Source of the DNA: UBA668 sp043721915
GTDB taxonomy: Bacteria; Actinomycetota; Acidimicrobiia; Acidimicrobiales; Ilumatobacteraceae
Length of the DNA stretch: 64,000 nt
Assembly: GCA_043721915.1 (NCBI GenBank)
Contig: JAYSPV010000005.1
Coordinates: forward strand, 87,598 to 151,597
Direction: 5' to 3'
Below are positions 35,362 through 43,420 of the stretch, piece after piece. The first letter of the stretch is position 1, and every line of letters begins with the position of its first letter. Both the position numbers and the translations under genes were made by a program. The notes below the pieces were generated by a model. It made no database searches. It was not told the origin of the DNA and worked only from the letters and a program-made list of their open reading frames with translations.

Positions 35362-35554
35362 GGCTTCCCACTTTCGACCACTTCATCGCGAAGGCCACGC
35401 CAGCACTCCGGTGAAAAGGAGTGTAGCCCGGCCGTCCGCAAGTGGAAAGGGGGCTTGAGGCGGTCTTGAAGCGAACTTGCCGGGCGCCGCGCCGCATACC
35501 ACTGCATGTGAGCAGCCTCGCGCTGGTGGTGCGAACACGGTAGTGTCCGGTGCC

Positions 35555-36208
35555 GTGACAGAGCCGAGATCGACATCGCTGCTGCTCATCGGCGCCGGCG
35601 GCCACGCGAGGGTGTGCCTGGAAGCACTGCTCGACGACCCGGCGCTGGCGGTGACCGGCGCTGTCAGCCGCGATGGCCGCGGTATCGGCGATCTCGGTGT
35701 GCCGATGCTCGGCACCGACGAAGATCTGCCGGCGACCGCTCAGCGTCACGGTGTTCATGGCGGGTTCGTGGCAATCGGCGACAACGTTGCACGGGCCGCC
35801 GTGTCGGCTCGCTGGGGTGCTGCCGGTCTGCCGCTGGCCATCGCCATCAGCCGGTTCGCAATGGTCTCGCGCAGCGCGGTCATCGAGCCTGGTGTCGCCG
35901 TGTTGCCCGGAGCGGTCGTCAACGCGGCCACCGTCGTCGGCGCAGGCACCATCGTCAACACCAACGCGTCGATCGATCATGACTGCCGCGTCGGCCGATT
36001 CGCCCACGTTGCGCCAGGCACCGCGATCGGCGGCGACGTGGTGATCGGTGACGGCGTGTTCATCGGCCTCGGAGCGCGAGTACTGCCGGGGGTCACCATC
36101 GGTGCGGGGGCCATGGTCGGCGCCGGCGCCGTGGTGGTGCGCGACGTGCCCGCTGGTGCGCTCGTGGTGGGATGCCCGGCCCGGGTCGTGCGGATGCTGA
36201 CGTCGTGA
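35555..36208 (+). CDS. pglD: PglD/NeuD-like sugar O/N-acyltransferase
   Basis: A 217-residue acetyltransferase. The N-terminal Rossmann-like part contains LLLIGAGGHARVCLEALL (the PglD/NeuD signature); the C-terminal part is a left-handed beta-helix of hexapeptide repeats (GVAVLPGAVVNAATVVGAGTI and beyond) with the catalytic His in TNASIDHDCRVG. PglD transfers acetyl from acetyl-CoA to the 4-amino group of a UDP-sugar on the way to diacetylbacillosamine. I start at GTG 35555 (VTEPRSTSLLLIG), since upstream codons are not protein-like. It overlaps the sugar-transferase gene by 4 bp. Confidence 0.82.
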   Translation: MTEPRSTSLLLIGAGGHARVCLEALLDDPALAVTGAVSRDGRGIGDLGVPMLGTDEDLPATAQRHGVHGGFVAIGDNVARAAVSARWGAAGLPLAIAISRFAMVSRSAVIEPGVAVLPGAVVNAATVVGAGTIVNTNASIDHDCRVGRFAHVAPGTAIGGDVVIGDGVFIGLGARVLPGVTIGAGAMVGAGAVVVRDVPAGALVVGCPARVVRMLTS

Positions 36209-36816
36209 GGCCGGCCGAGGCGGTTCGGCGAGCGCTCGACGTCTCGGTCGCAGTCGTCGGCCTGATCGCGGCGTCACCGCTGTTGGTCGTCGTCGCCATC
36301 GCTGTTCGCACACGAATGGGCCGCTGTGTGTTGTTCCGCCAACGCAGGCTGGGCCGCGCTGGCCGGCCGTTTCAGCTGCTCAAGTTCCGCACGATGCTGC
36401 ATCCGGCGAAGGGCCGGTCGAACCCCGAGTTCGACGCCGAACGACTCACCGGGCTCGGCCGCTTTCTGCGCAGCACCAGCCTCGACGAACTTCCCTCGCT
36501 GGTCAACCTGCTCCGCGGCGACATCACCCTGGTCGGCCCGCGGCCGCTTCCCGTGCACTATTGGGACCGCTATCGCGGCGACGAGTACCGGCGGTTCGAA
36601 CTGAAGCCGGGCATCACTGGCCTGGCGCAGATCAGCGGGCGCAACTCGCTCGATTGGCCCGAGCGGCTGGCACTCGATGTGCAATACGTGCGCGAACGGA
36701 GCCTTGCGGGCGACCTACGCATCCTCGTGCGAACCGTCCCTGCCGTGCTCGGTCGCGGCGGCGTCGACCACGCTGCCGGCGTCACGATGCACGAACTACC
36801 TGCCGACCGCCCCTGA
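36205..36816 (+). CDS. pglC: PglC-like undecaprenyl-phosphate phosphosugar transferase
   Basis: A 203-residue monotopic phosphoglycosyl transferase. After a re-entrant helix (DVSVAVVGLIAASPLLVVVA) come VLFRQRRLGRAGRPFQLLKFRTM, the catalytic DE pair in STSLDELPSLVNLLRGDI and GPRPLPVHYWDRYR, all typical of the small PglC type. It would place a bacillosamine-type sugar phosphate on undecaprenyl phosphate, starting a lipid-linked glycan. The GTG at 36205 lies in the PglD stop. It is followed by a short tandem tract (AGGTCATC-type, 36832-36860) and then the convergent deacetylase gene. Confidence 0.85.
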   Translation: MRPAEAVRRALDVSVAVVGLIAASPLLVVVAIAVRTRMGRCVLFRQRRLGRAGRPFQLLKFRTMLHPAKGRSNPEFDAERLTGLGRFLRSTSLDELPSLVNLLRGDITLVGPRPLPVHYWDRYRGDEYRRFELKPGITGLAQISGRNSLDWPERLALDVQYVRERSLAGDLRILVRTVPAVLGRGGVDHAAGVTMHELPADRP

Positions 36817-36854
36817 CACCGGGACCGGCGCCAGGTCGTCAGGTCATCAGGTCA

Positions 36855-37664
36855 TCAGGTGCTGGCGCCGCGGTAGCGCACGCGGGCCATCAGCGCCCGC
36901 ACGTCGCCTTCGAGACGCAATCCTCCGGCTGACTTGGCCGCGAACCATTGGAAGCCGTCGCCGCGTTGGATTGGGGTGCGCGCCAGCCGGCACGAGTCGG
37001 CGCGGCCCGGGCGGTTGACGCGGCTTCCGGCGAGGGCGGCCGAACGGAACCGGCGGCGAACAGCGATCTCCGCCGCCGCCGAACCGGGCAACGCCTTTGG
37101 GTACGCGAAGTGAGCCGGCGCGGCCCCGAGGTGTTCGCCGATCAGCTCGCACGAGCGGTCGAGATCTGCCTCGACCGTTGCCGTGCCCTGACGATCGAGC
37201 AGCCAGTGCGAATGTGTGTGGGAGCCGACCGTGACGAGCCCTGTGGAGACTGCGTCGCGCAGTGCGGCCCACGAGGTAGGCGGGGCACCCCAGGGAAACA
37301 TGATGGCCTCATCGATGAACAGGGTGGCCGCGTACAGCGTGGCGGGCAGGGAGTGGCGCACCAGCGCCGGCACCGAGACGTCGGTGAAGTCGGCAGTGCC
37401 GTCATCGAACGTGATGACCACGCTGTGCTCGGGTGCGTCGGGCGCCGGGTTGGCCAAGCGGTCGAGGGCGGTGTCGAGGCTGATGACGTCGTGATGGGCA
37501 GCGAGGTGGGCGAGCTGACGATCGAATGCCTCCGGCTCGAGATCGACCGCGCTGTCGCTGCCCCCACCAACGCGGTGGTAGATGAGGATGGTGATGCCCG
37601 GCTCCGGTGGGCGTACGACATCGAACAACGAGCTGGCCCGCTTGACCAGTTGGCCGGCGCTCAC
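36855..37664 (-). CDS. Polysaccharide deacetylase (CE4) family protein
   Basis: A 269-residue enzyme of the CE4/NodB family. The catalytic motif appears as VVITFDDGTADFTDVSVPAL (Asp-Asp) and the metal-binding His pair as VGSHTHSHWLLDRQ; a barrel segment LIYHRVGGGS precedes them. It probably removes acetyl groups from an envelope glycan or handles a precursor. There is no signal peptide with the GTG start at 37662-37664 (VSAGQLVKRASS), so it may act in the cytoplasm or be exported otherwise. It overlaps the LMW phosphatase gene by 4 bp (GTGA). Confidence 0.85.
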   Translation of the reverse strand: MSAGQLVKRASSLFDVVRPPEPGITILIYHRVGGGSDSAVDLEPEAFDRQLAHLAAHHDVISLDTALDRLANPAPDAPEHSVVITFDDGTADFTDVSVPALVRHSLPATLYAATLFIDEAIMFPWGAPPTSWAALRDAVSTGLVTVGSHTHSHWLLDRQGTATVEADLDRSCELIGEHLGAAPAHFAYPKALPGSAAAEIAVRRRFRSAALAGSRVNRPGRADSCRLARTPIQRGDGFQWFAAKSAGGLRLEGDVRALMARVRYRGAST

Positions 37665-38212
37665 ACCAACACCAGCGCCAGCCGCCGCGTCCACGCGTCG
37701 ATCCGATCGAAGCTCTGCTTCCACACGGCGGGTGACTGCCCCGTCGGGTCGGAGACCTCGGGTATCGAGACGGAGTCGAGGTAGTCGAAGGCCGTCAGGC
37801 GACCGTGCCCGACATCGAGCAACCACTCGTCGATCGGGCGGCCGTCACGTGGGCCGACCGCCTCGGCGCGACGCACGAGTTCCGGAAGCGTGAACGTGCG
37901 CCGGAACAACCCCGGCCAGCGACCGGCGATCGCGACCACGTGTTGTTGCTCGGCTGTGACGATCACGTCGGCGGACTGGACGATCTCGGGCTCGAGCATC
38001 CGACTGCGGTGCTCGACGACATCGATGCCGCGATCGGCCAGGAGCCGGGCTGCGCGCTCTATGGTGGGATGCCCCCTGGCCGCAGTGCCGGCCGATTGGA
38101 CATGCGCCGCGACACCCACCTCATCGAGATGCGCAGCAAGCAGTGCCCCGATCAGCACCGAGCGGGTGCGATTGTGGGTGCAGACCGCAAGCACCTCGAG
38201 CGGGGCGCTCAT
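37661..38212 (-). CDS. Low-molecular-weight protein tyrosine phosphatase
   Basis: A 183-residue phosphatase. The active-site loop CTHNRTRS (C-x5-R-S, residues about 11-18) lies near the N-terminus, and the acid is the Asp in PEVSDPTG near residue 154, replacing the usual DPYG. Family members are about 150 residues; this has a longer tail. Such phosphatases commonly sit in capsule/EPS clusters, where they counter tyrosine kinases controlling polymer assembly. No kinase of the BY type is seen in the window. It is the first gene of a two-gene unit with the deacetylase and diverges from the aminotransferase gene. Confidence 0.88.
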   Translation of the reverse strand: MSAPLEVLAVCTHNRTRSVLIGALLAAHLDEVGVAAHVQSAGTAARGHPTIERAARLLADRGIDVVEHRSRMLEPEIVQSADVIVTAEQQHVVAIAGRWPGLFRRTFTLPELVRRAEAVGPRDGRPIDEWLLDVGHGRLTAFDYLDSVSIPEVSDPTGQSPAVWKQSFDRIDAWTRRLALVLV

Positions 38213-38308
38213 CGCCCACCGTGTCGCGCGCCCGTCATGGCAGACACGTTACGGCCAGTCGTCACCGGAAGGCGGTTTCGCGGACGGCACAGCTGGCACA
38301 CTGTCATC

Positions 38309-39451
38309 GTGACCTGGAAGCCCCAGCCTTGGAAGGTGTTGCTGTCGCCCCCGGAAGTCGGTGAGCACGAACGCGAGATGTTGCTCGCTGCGTTCGATTC
38401 GGGATGGGTGGCGCCGGCGGGCCCCGACATCTCCGCGTTCGAAGCCGAACTGGCCGAGCTCACCGGCATCGGCGCTGTCGCCGCACTGTCCAGCGGCACC
38501 GCCGCGATGCATCTCGCCCTGATGGCCGTCGGTGTGCAGCGCGACGACGAGGTGTTGGTCAGCGACCTCACGTTCGGGGCGAGCGCGTTCGCCGTCGACT
38601 ACCTCGGTGCTCACCCCGTCTTCGTGGACTGCGAGCCGTCGACGTGGCACCTCGACCCCGACCTGCTGGAGCTCGAGCTCTCCCAGAGGGCCCGCGAGGG
38701 TCGCCTCCCTACGGCCGTCGTCGCGGTGGATCTGTACGGCTCCGTGGCCGACGGGGCCCGCATCGCCGCTTCGTGCGCGCGCTTCGGGGTGCCACTGGTG
38801 GAGGACGCAGCGGAGGCACTCGGCGCGCACCGCGACGGCGTCTCGGCGGGCCGCTACGGGCAGGTTGCCGTGTTGTCGTTCAACGGCAACAAGATGGTCA
38901 CCACCGGCGGCGGCGGCGCGCTGATCTCCGACGACGCCGATTTGGTCGCTCACGCTCGCCACCTCGCCACGCAGGCCCGCCAGCCCGAGCCGTGGTACGA
39001 GCATCGCGAGATCGGGTTCAACTACCGTATGGGCAACCTCAACGCGGCGGTCGGCCGCGGGCAGTTGCGAACCCTCACTGACCGCATCGCTGAACGCCGT
39101 CGCGTTCACCAGGCGTATCAGCAGCACCTCGGCACACTTCCCGGGGTCACGTTCCAAGACATTCCCGAGCAGTGCCAGCCCAACTACTGGCTCACCACCG
39201 TGTCGTTCGACCCCGTCGCGTTCGGTGCCACGCCCACACAGATCCTGTTGCGGCTGCGCGACGAGGGCATCGAAGCACGCCATGGATTCAAGCCGATGCA
39301 CCTCCAGCCGGTGTTCGCCGATTGCACCGTGATCGGCGGATCAGTGTCGGAGCAGCTGTTCGCAACATCGGTGAGCCTGCCATCCAGCGGCCGTCTCACC
39401 GATGCCGACGTGCAGTGGATCTGCGACGTCGTCGCGTCGGCACGGGGTTGA
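38309..39451 (+). CDS. pglE: PglE-like DegT/DnrJ/EryC1 aminotransferase
   Basis: A 380-residue PLP-dependent sugar aminotransferase. Characteristic blocks are ALSSGTAAMHLALMAVGV, DLTFGASAFAVDYLGA, the PLP Asp in VPLVEDAAEALGA, the lysine in SFNGNKMVTTGGGGALIS and NYRMGNLNAAVGRGQL. PglE-type enzymes aminate the 4-keto sugar made by PglF. The GTG at 38309 (VTWKPQPWKVLLSPP) is chosen since the text upstream is the antisense of the phosphatase. It is followed without gap by a membrane-protein gene (TGATG overlap). Confidence 0.87.
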   Translation: MTWKPQPWKVLLSPPEVGEHEREMLLAAFDSGWVAPAGPDISAFEAELAELTGIGAVAALSSGTAAMHLALMAVGVQRDDEVLVSDLTFGASAFAVDYLGAHPVFVDCEPSTWHLDPDLLELELSQRAREGRLPTAVVAVDLYGSVADGARIAASCARFGVPLVEDAAEALGAHRDGVSAGRYGQVAVLSFNGNKMVTTGGGGALISDDADLVAHARHLATQARQPEPWYEHREIGFNYRMGNLNAAVGRGQLRTLTDRIAERRRVHQAYQQHLGTLPGVTFQDIPEQCQPNYWLTTVSFDPVAFGATPTQILLRLRDEGIEARHGFKPMHLQPVFADCTVIGGSVSEQLFATSVSLPSSGRLTDADVQWICDVVASARG

Positions 39452-40152
39452 TGGTCGGGCCCACGCATCTCGCGCCGCTCGGCATGGTCCGGCGAACGGC
39501 CATGGGGGCGGTCGCCGGCGGCGCGGCAGTCGGGGCGAGCTGGGCCGCCAGCGATCTCGGAGGTCGCCCGCGATGGTGGGCGGTCGCCGGCGCGATCGGG
39601 TTGGCGATGGCGCTGGCCGGCTCGCTTCCCGCGGCCAGGCGGCTGGGCCCGCAACCCGGTTGGGTCGGGTTGACACAGCTGGCGTGGCTGGCTGCGGTGT
39701 ACGGATGCGTGCCCGAAACCGACCACGTTGTCGCTGTCGGGTTGTTGATCGCAGGGGTCGCCGCTGTCGAGTTGGTCGCACGGGAGCATCTCCCGGTGGC
39801 GTGGCAGCTCGGTTGCATCGGTGTCGTGCTGTGGGCCGGCCTCTACGGCGCGACCGCCCGCCAGAGCGCACTCGTCGGCGCACTGTTCGGCGCCTGGCCG
39901 GTGCTGCTCGGCCCGATCGTTGCCCGCTTCACGCACCTCGGTCGCGCCCATCAACTCGTGCGCTGGGCGGTCACCGGCGTGGGGGCGGCGGCGGCACTGA
40001 TCGTTGCCCGCACAGGTGCGCTGCAACCGACGATCGGCCCGGCGCTGCGGGCGGTCGCCATCTACGGCTCGGTGTCGCTCGCGATCGCGACGGTGTTGGC
40101 GTGGGCGGGCGGGCGCGTCTGGCCGGTCAGCGCCACGCCCGGACACCCGTAG
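39451..40152 (+). CDS. Integral membrane protein, unknown function
   Basis: A 233-residue hydrophobic protein with about seven predicted helices and few charged residues; no enzyme motif is visible. Helix-like segments include MGAVAGGAAVGASWAA, WWAVAGAIGLAMALAGS and VGLLIAGVAAVELVA. A loop with ATARQSALVGALFGAWPVL may hold small-residue packing motifs. The ATG at 39451 overlaps the aminotransferase stop, so it is coupled to sugar synthesis. A polyprenyl-linked glycan flippase or prenyltransferase is possible but not shown. Its 3' end overlaps the convergent DUF4012 gene by 26 bp. Confidence 0.68.
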   Translation: MVGPTHLAPLGMVRRTAMGAVAGGAAVGASWAASDLGGRPRWWAVAGAIGLAMALAGSLPAARRLGPQPGWVGLTQLAWLAAVYGCVPETDHVVAVGLLIAGVAAVELVAREHLPVAWQLGCIGVVLWAGLYGATARQSALVGALFGAWPVLLGPIVARFTHLGRAHQLVRWAVTGVGAAAALIVARTGALQPTIGPALRAVAIYGSVSLAIATVLAWAGGRVWPVSATPGHP

Positions 40153-42436
40153 CGTCGATCACGCTCCGACGGGCGACCTCGCCCTCGGACGTGACGAGGG
40201 CGCCGTTGCTGCCATCGACCTCGATGGTCAGCCGATCGGGCAGCGGCAACCCCTGGGGCCGGTAGACGAGCGAGTACGGCCCCGGCTCGATCGTGCCGGC
40301 GAAGGTGAACACGAACGTCACCGCTTCACCGGCGGGGATGTCGACGATCGGCGTGTACACGTTCCAACCCAGCTCACGCCCACCGCCCCCGGAGTTCACA
40401 ACGACACCGTCGACGGTGAGACTGAGCAGGTTGAGCGGGCTGTACACACTCAGCAGGGTGCGGTTCGAGCCGAAGGGAAGCCCGACCTTGTTGCCGATCA
40501 CGTAGTCAGTCAGCCCCGTGGAGGGCGCCTTGTTGGTGAGCGTCACCTCCACGGTGGACTCGACCAGCCCGGTCTCGGCGTCGTAGGAGGCACGGTACGT
40601 GACGTCGCGCTGCAGGAAGCTGTCGATCTTGTTGCCGTTGCCGTTGTTGGTGACGACTGCCAGCCCGTCGGATTGCGGGAGCACCTCGTCGAGGACGGGC
40701 AGCGCGCCCTCGATACCGACCAGCGCGAGCATCGACTGTTCGTCGGCGTCGGCCGCCCACACGGAGATGTGCCCCTCCAGCGCCGGGGCGCTGAGGGCCG
40801 CAATCATGTCGGGCGGGCTGGGTAGTTGCGAGTTGAGCACGGCGTCGATCGCCACCTCGGTCACCTTCGCCAACACGTCCTCGCGAACTGCTTCATCCGC
40901 CTCGTACTGATCCAGCTGGAGGAATTGCACGGCGTTGTCGGAGGACAGCGTGATGCCCAAATCGTCGATGGTGACCGGGCCGGTGATGTTGAGCAGCGCC
41001 GCGATGCCGGTGGGGTCGAGCACTATCACGCCGTCGACGCGGCGACCGGTGGCAACTTCGTACAGCTGCGCGAACACGCTGCCGACGCGGGGCATGTCGG
41101 GGCTCATCGTGGCGTTGCCCCAGAACTTGCGGCGAACCGTGGTGTCGGGCTCGCCGGCGCCGAACTGGCCGTAGCGGGCGAAGTATTCGGCGGGCATGTC
41201 GATGCGCACCGGCTCGGGCCGGGTGATGCCCGCTTCGAGGTCCTTGGTGCGCCCGCTGGCGGTGATCTCCAGCTTGCCACCGGTGATCGTCAGCTCGCTC
41301 CAGTTGCCCATCAGCCCGGCGGTGGCGCGCGCCTCGGCGGAGTTGGTGAAGGCAAGCAGGTAGCGGTGTGGAGTGTCGGCGCCGAGCATCGCCGGCCCCT
41401 GCTGGGCAACCGCGCTGAGCGCGGTGGCCTGGTGCGCCACCTGATCGGCGCGGTGCTGGGCACGTTGCAGGCGCTCGCGCAGCGGTGGTAGCAGCCATGG
41501 GGAATCGGCGTCGTGCAGCACGCCGGCAAGCTCGCTGACGGTGCTCTGCAGCTCGGCCAGCGGGGCTTCCAGCAGGGCCAGCGCGGCGATGTCGACTCGC
41601 CCGTCGACGATCGTGAGCTGCTCGAAATCGACCAACGCGAGCGTGTCGGCCGCTGCATCGGCCGCAGACGCGGCGCGGCTCATGATGTCGGTGGCCGCTC
41701 CTCGGTTCTGTGCGATCACGGGCACGAACCGCGCCGGTTGGGTGACGAATCCGTCGAGCCCGTCGTGGGCGGCGCGCAGGCTGTCGGCGGCCGCGCGCAG
41801 CGTCTGCACGGCAGCCACGGTGTCGCCCCGGTCGAGGTCTTCGAGCCCGTCGAGCAACAACTGGTAGCCCTTGCTCGCATCGGTTCGTGCGCCCACCGCA
41901 CCAGCTGCCATCCCAGCGCCCGCGATGCCGACCAGGGCCACCAGTCCGACAGCGCCGTAGATGATCCGCCGGCGTACGAAGCGGGGGCGCCGCGCCACCC
42001 CGGTGACGACGATGAGACCGATGACGGCGAGTGCCACGAGGCCGGAGAGGAAGAAGAACCCATCCAGTTCGAGGCGAAAGAGCACCTGCACGACAACGCC
42101 GACGAGGCCGGCGCGCAGCATCGGGCGGTTGGCCTTGTTGGCGCCGATCCACATTGCTGCAGCCGCCGCCGACCAGGCGAGGGCGAGCACCCACAACGGC
42201 CCGAACGACGCAGCCACTGTTGCAGCACCACCCGCTGCGAACAGCGCCCACCACGGCGCAGCGGCGCCAACCCAGGTGATGAACGCCGCCGACGCGAAGC
42301 ACAGCGCGAGATCGGGGACGGTGGCGCCCGTGGGTTCGCACCCGGCGAGCACAGCGCCGATGCCGGCGAGCGCCGCAATGCCAAGGATGACGAACGTGTC
42401 CTCGCGGGTGATGGTGTTGCGGCGTTGGGGGCTCAT
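40127..42436 (-). CDS. DUF4012-domain envelope protein
   Basis: A 769-residue membrane protein. The N-terminus has about six hydrophobic segments; a large extracellular domain then matches DUF4012: AFTNSAEARATAGLMGNWSE, RRKFWGNATMSPDMPRVGSVFA and VDGVIVLDPTGIAALLNITG. The LytR-like 'NSAE-RATGG' block is recognisable. DUF4012 proteins are common in actinobacterial polysaccharide clusters and may act on glycan or wall polymers, but the activity is unproven. The ATG at 42434-42436 (MSPQRRNTITRED) gives a cytoplasmic start. It lies 8 bp before the epimerase gene and overlaps the convergent neighbour. Confidence 0.83.
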   Translation of the reverse strand: MSPQRRNTITREDTFVILGIAALAGIGAVLAGCEPTGATVPDLALCFASAAFITWVGAAAPWWALFAAGGAATVAASFGPLWVLALAWSAAAAAMWIGANKANRPMLRAGLVGVVVQVLFRLELDGFFFLSGLVALAVIGLIVVTGVARRPRFVRRRIIYGAVGLVALVGIAGAGMAAGAVGARTDASKGYQLLLDGLEDLDRGDTVAAVQTLRAAADSLRAAHDGLDGFVTQPARFVPVIAQNRGAATDIMSRAASAADAAADTLALVDFEQLTIVDGRVDIAALALLEAPLAELQSTVSELAGVLHDADSPWLLPPLRERLQRAQHRADQVAHQATALSAVAQQGPAMLGADTPHRYLLAFTNSAEARATAGLMGNWSELTITGGKLEITASGRTKDLEAGITRPEPVRIDMPAEYFARYGQFGAGEPDTTVRRKFWGNATMSPDMPRVGSVFAQLYEVATGRRVDGVIVLDPTGIAALLNITGPVTIDDLGITLSSDNAVQFLQLDQYEADEAVREDVLAKVTEVAIDAVLNSQLPSPPDMIAALSAPALEGHISVWAADADEQSMLALVGIEGALPVLDEVLPQSDGLAVVTNNGNGNKIDSFLQRDVTYRASYDAETGLVESTVEVTLTNKAPSTGLTDYVIGNKVGLPFGSNRTLLSVYSPLNLLSLTVDGVVVNSGGGGRELGWNVYTPIVDIPAGEAVTFVFTFAGTIEPGPYSLVYRPQGLPLPDRLTIEVDGSNGALVTSEGEVARRSVIDATGVRAWR

Positions 42437-42444
42437 CGGAGGGG

Positions 42445-43410
42445 TCAGCCGGAGTGGACGGGGGAGGTCGGGCGCAGGGCGTGTTCGGAACGCATCCACT
42501 CCACCGTGGCCCGCAGACCGTCGTCGAACATCACGGGTCGGACCTCGGGGAACAGCGCGAGCAACCGCGAACTGTCGGCCTGGCTGTGCGGCACGTCGCC
42601 GCTGCGTACCTCTGTGTGCTGGCGCTGCACTCCATGGCCGAGCAGCGCCTCGATGCCGGCAATCACCTCGAGCAGGCTGACCCGCGACCCGAATGCGAGG
42701 TTGACCGGGACGTCGCTGGTGACCTTGCGCACGATCGCGTCGGCGAGCACTGTCGTGAGCGTGCCGACGTAGGTGAAGTCGCGGCTCTGTGTGCCGTCGC
42801 CGTGCACGGTGAGCGGTTGGCCCGAGAGCGCTGCATCGACGAACGCCGGGATCACCGCCGCGTAGGCATGCCCGGCGGGCTGTAGCGGGCCGAACACGTT
42901 GAAGAACCGGAACGCGAGCACCGGCAGGCCGAACGAGTTGGCCCACGCCAGCGAGTACGACTCGGTGGCCAGCTTGGTGGCCGCGTAGGGCGACATCGGC
43001 CTGGTGGCGAGGTCCTCGTGCTTGGGCAGCGCCGGGTTGGCGCCGTACACACTGCTGCTGCTGGCCACGATCGTGTGCAGGTTGCCGTGGCGTCGGGCCG
43101 CCTCCAGCACCATCGCCGTGCCGGTGGCGTTGTTCAGGTGGCTGTTCATCGGGTCGGCGACGCTGCGCGGCACGCTGCCCAGAGCGGCGAGGTGCACGAC
43201 CGCATCGGCACCGTCGCACGCGTCGTCGAGCGCGCCATCATCGAGGATGCTGCCTTCGACGAATCGCACGTCGAGGCCGGCGATGTTCGCAGCATTGCCG
43301 GTGACGAGGTTGTCGAGCACCACCACTTCCTCGATGCCCGAGGTGGCGATGAGCCGCCGGCAGAGGTTGGCGCCGATGAATCCGGCTCCGCCGGTGATCA
43401 CAACTCGCAT
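42445..43410 (-). CDS. NAD-dependent UDP-sugar 4-epimerase
   Basis: A 321-residue extended SDR enzyme. It has the NAD-binding motif VVITGGAGFIGANLCRRL, catalytic Ser/Tyr/Lys in ASSSSVYGANPALP and SPYAATKLATE, and the downstream FRFFNVFGPLQPAGHAYAAV block of the UDP-GlcNAc/UDP-glucose 4-epimerase group (WbpP/GalE-like). It would interconvert a UDP-hexose(NAc) and its C4 epimer for glycan assembly. The ATG at 43408-43410 is preceded by unrelated codons. It sits between DUF4012 and the first PglF-like gene on the same strand, so these three form one unit. Confidence 0.87.
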   Translation of the reverse strand: MRVVITGGAGFIGANLCRRLIATSGIEEVVVLDNLVTGNAANIAGLDVRFVEGSILDDGALDDACDGADAVVHLAALGSVPRSVADPMNSHLNNATGTAMVLEAARRHGNLHTIVASSSSVYGANPALPKHEDLATRPMSPYAATKLATESYSLAWANSFGLPVLAFRFFNVFGPLQPAGHAYAAVIPAFVDAALSGQPLTVHGDGTQSRDFTYVGTLTTVLADAIVRKVTSDVPVNLAFGSRVSLLEVIAGIEALLGHGVQRQHTEVRSGDVPHSQADSSRLLALFPEVRPVMFDDGLRATVEWMRSEHALRPTSPVHSG

Positions 43411-43420
43411 GCGGCTGACG

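Noticed and set aside
36832..36860. Short AGGTCATC-type tandem tract as a possible CRISPR or att site
   Set aside because: Only three imperfect 9-bp units without spacers; simple slippage between two convergent gene ends.
39172..39451. A longer N-terminus for the membrane protein at 39451
   Set aside because: The upstream frame overlaps the end of the aminotransferase and is Arg/His-rich; the ATG at the TGATG junction fits the first helix.
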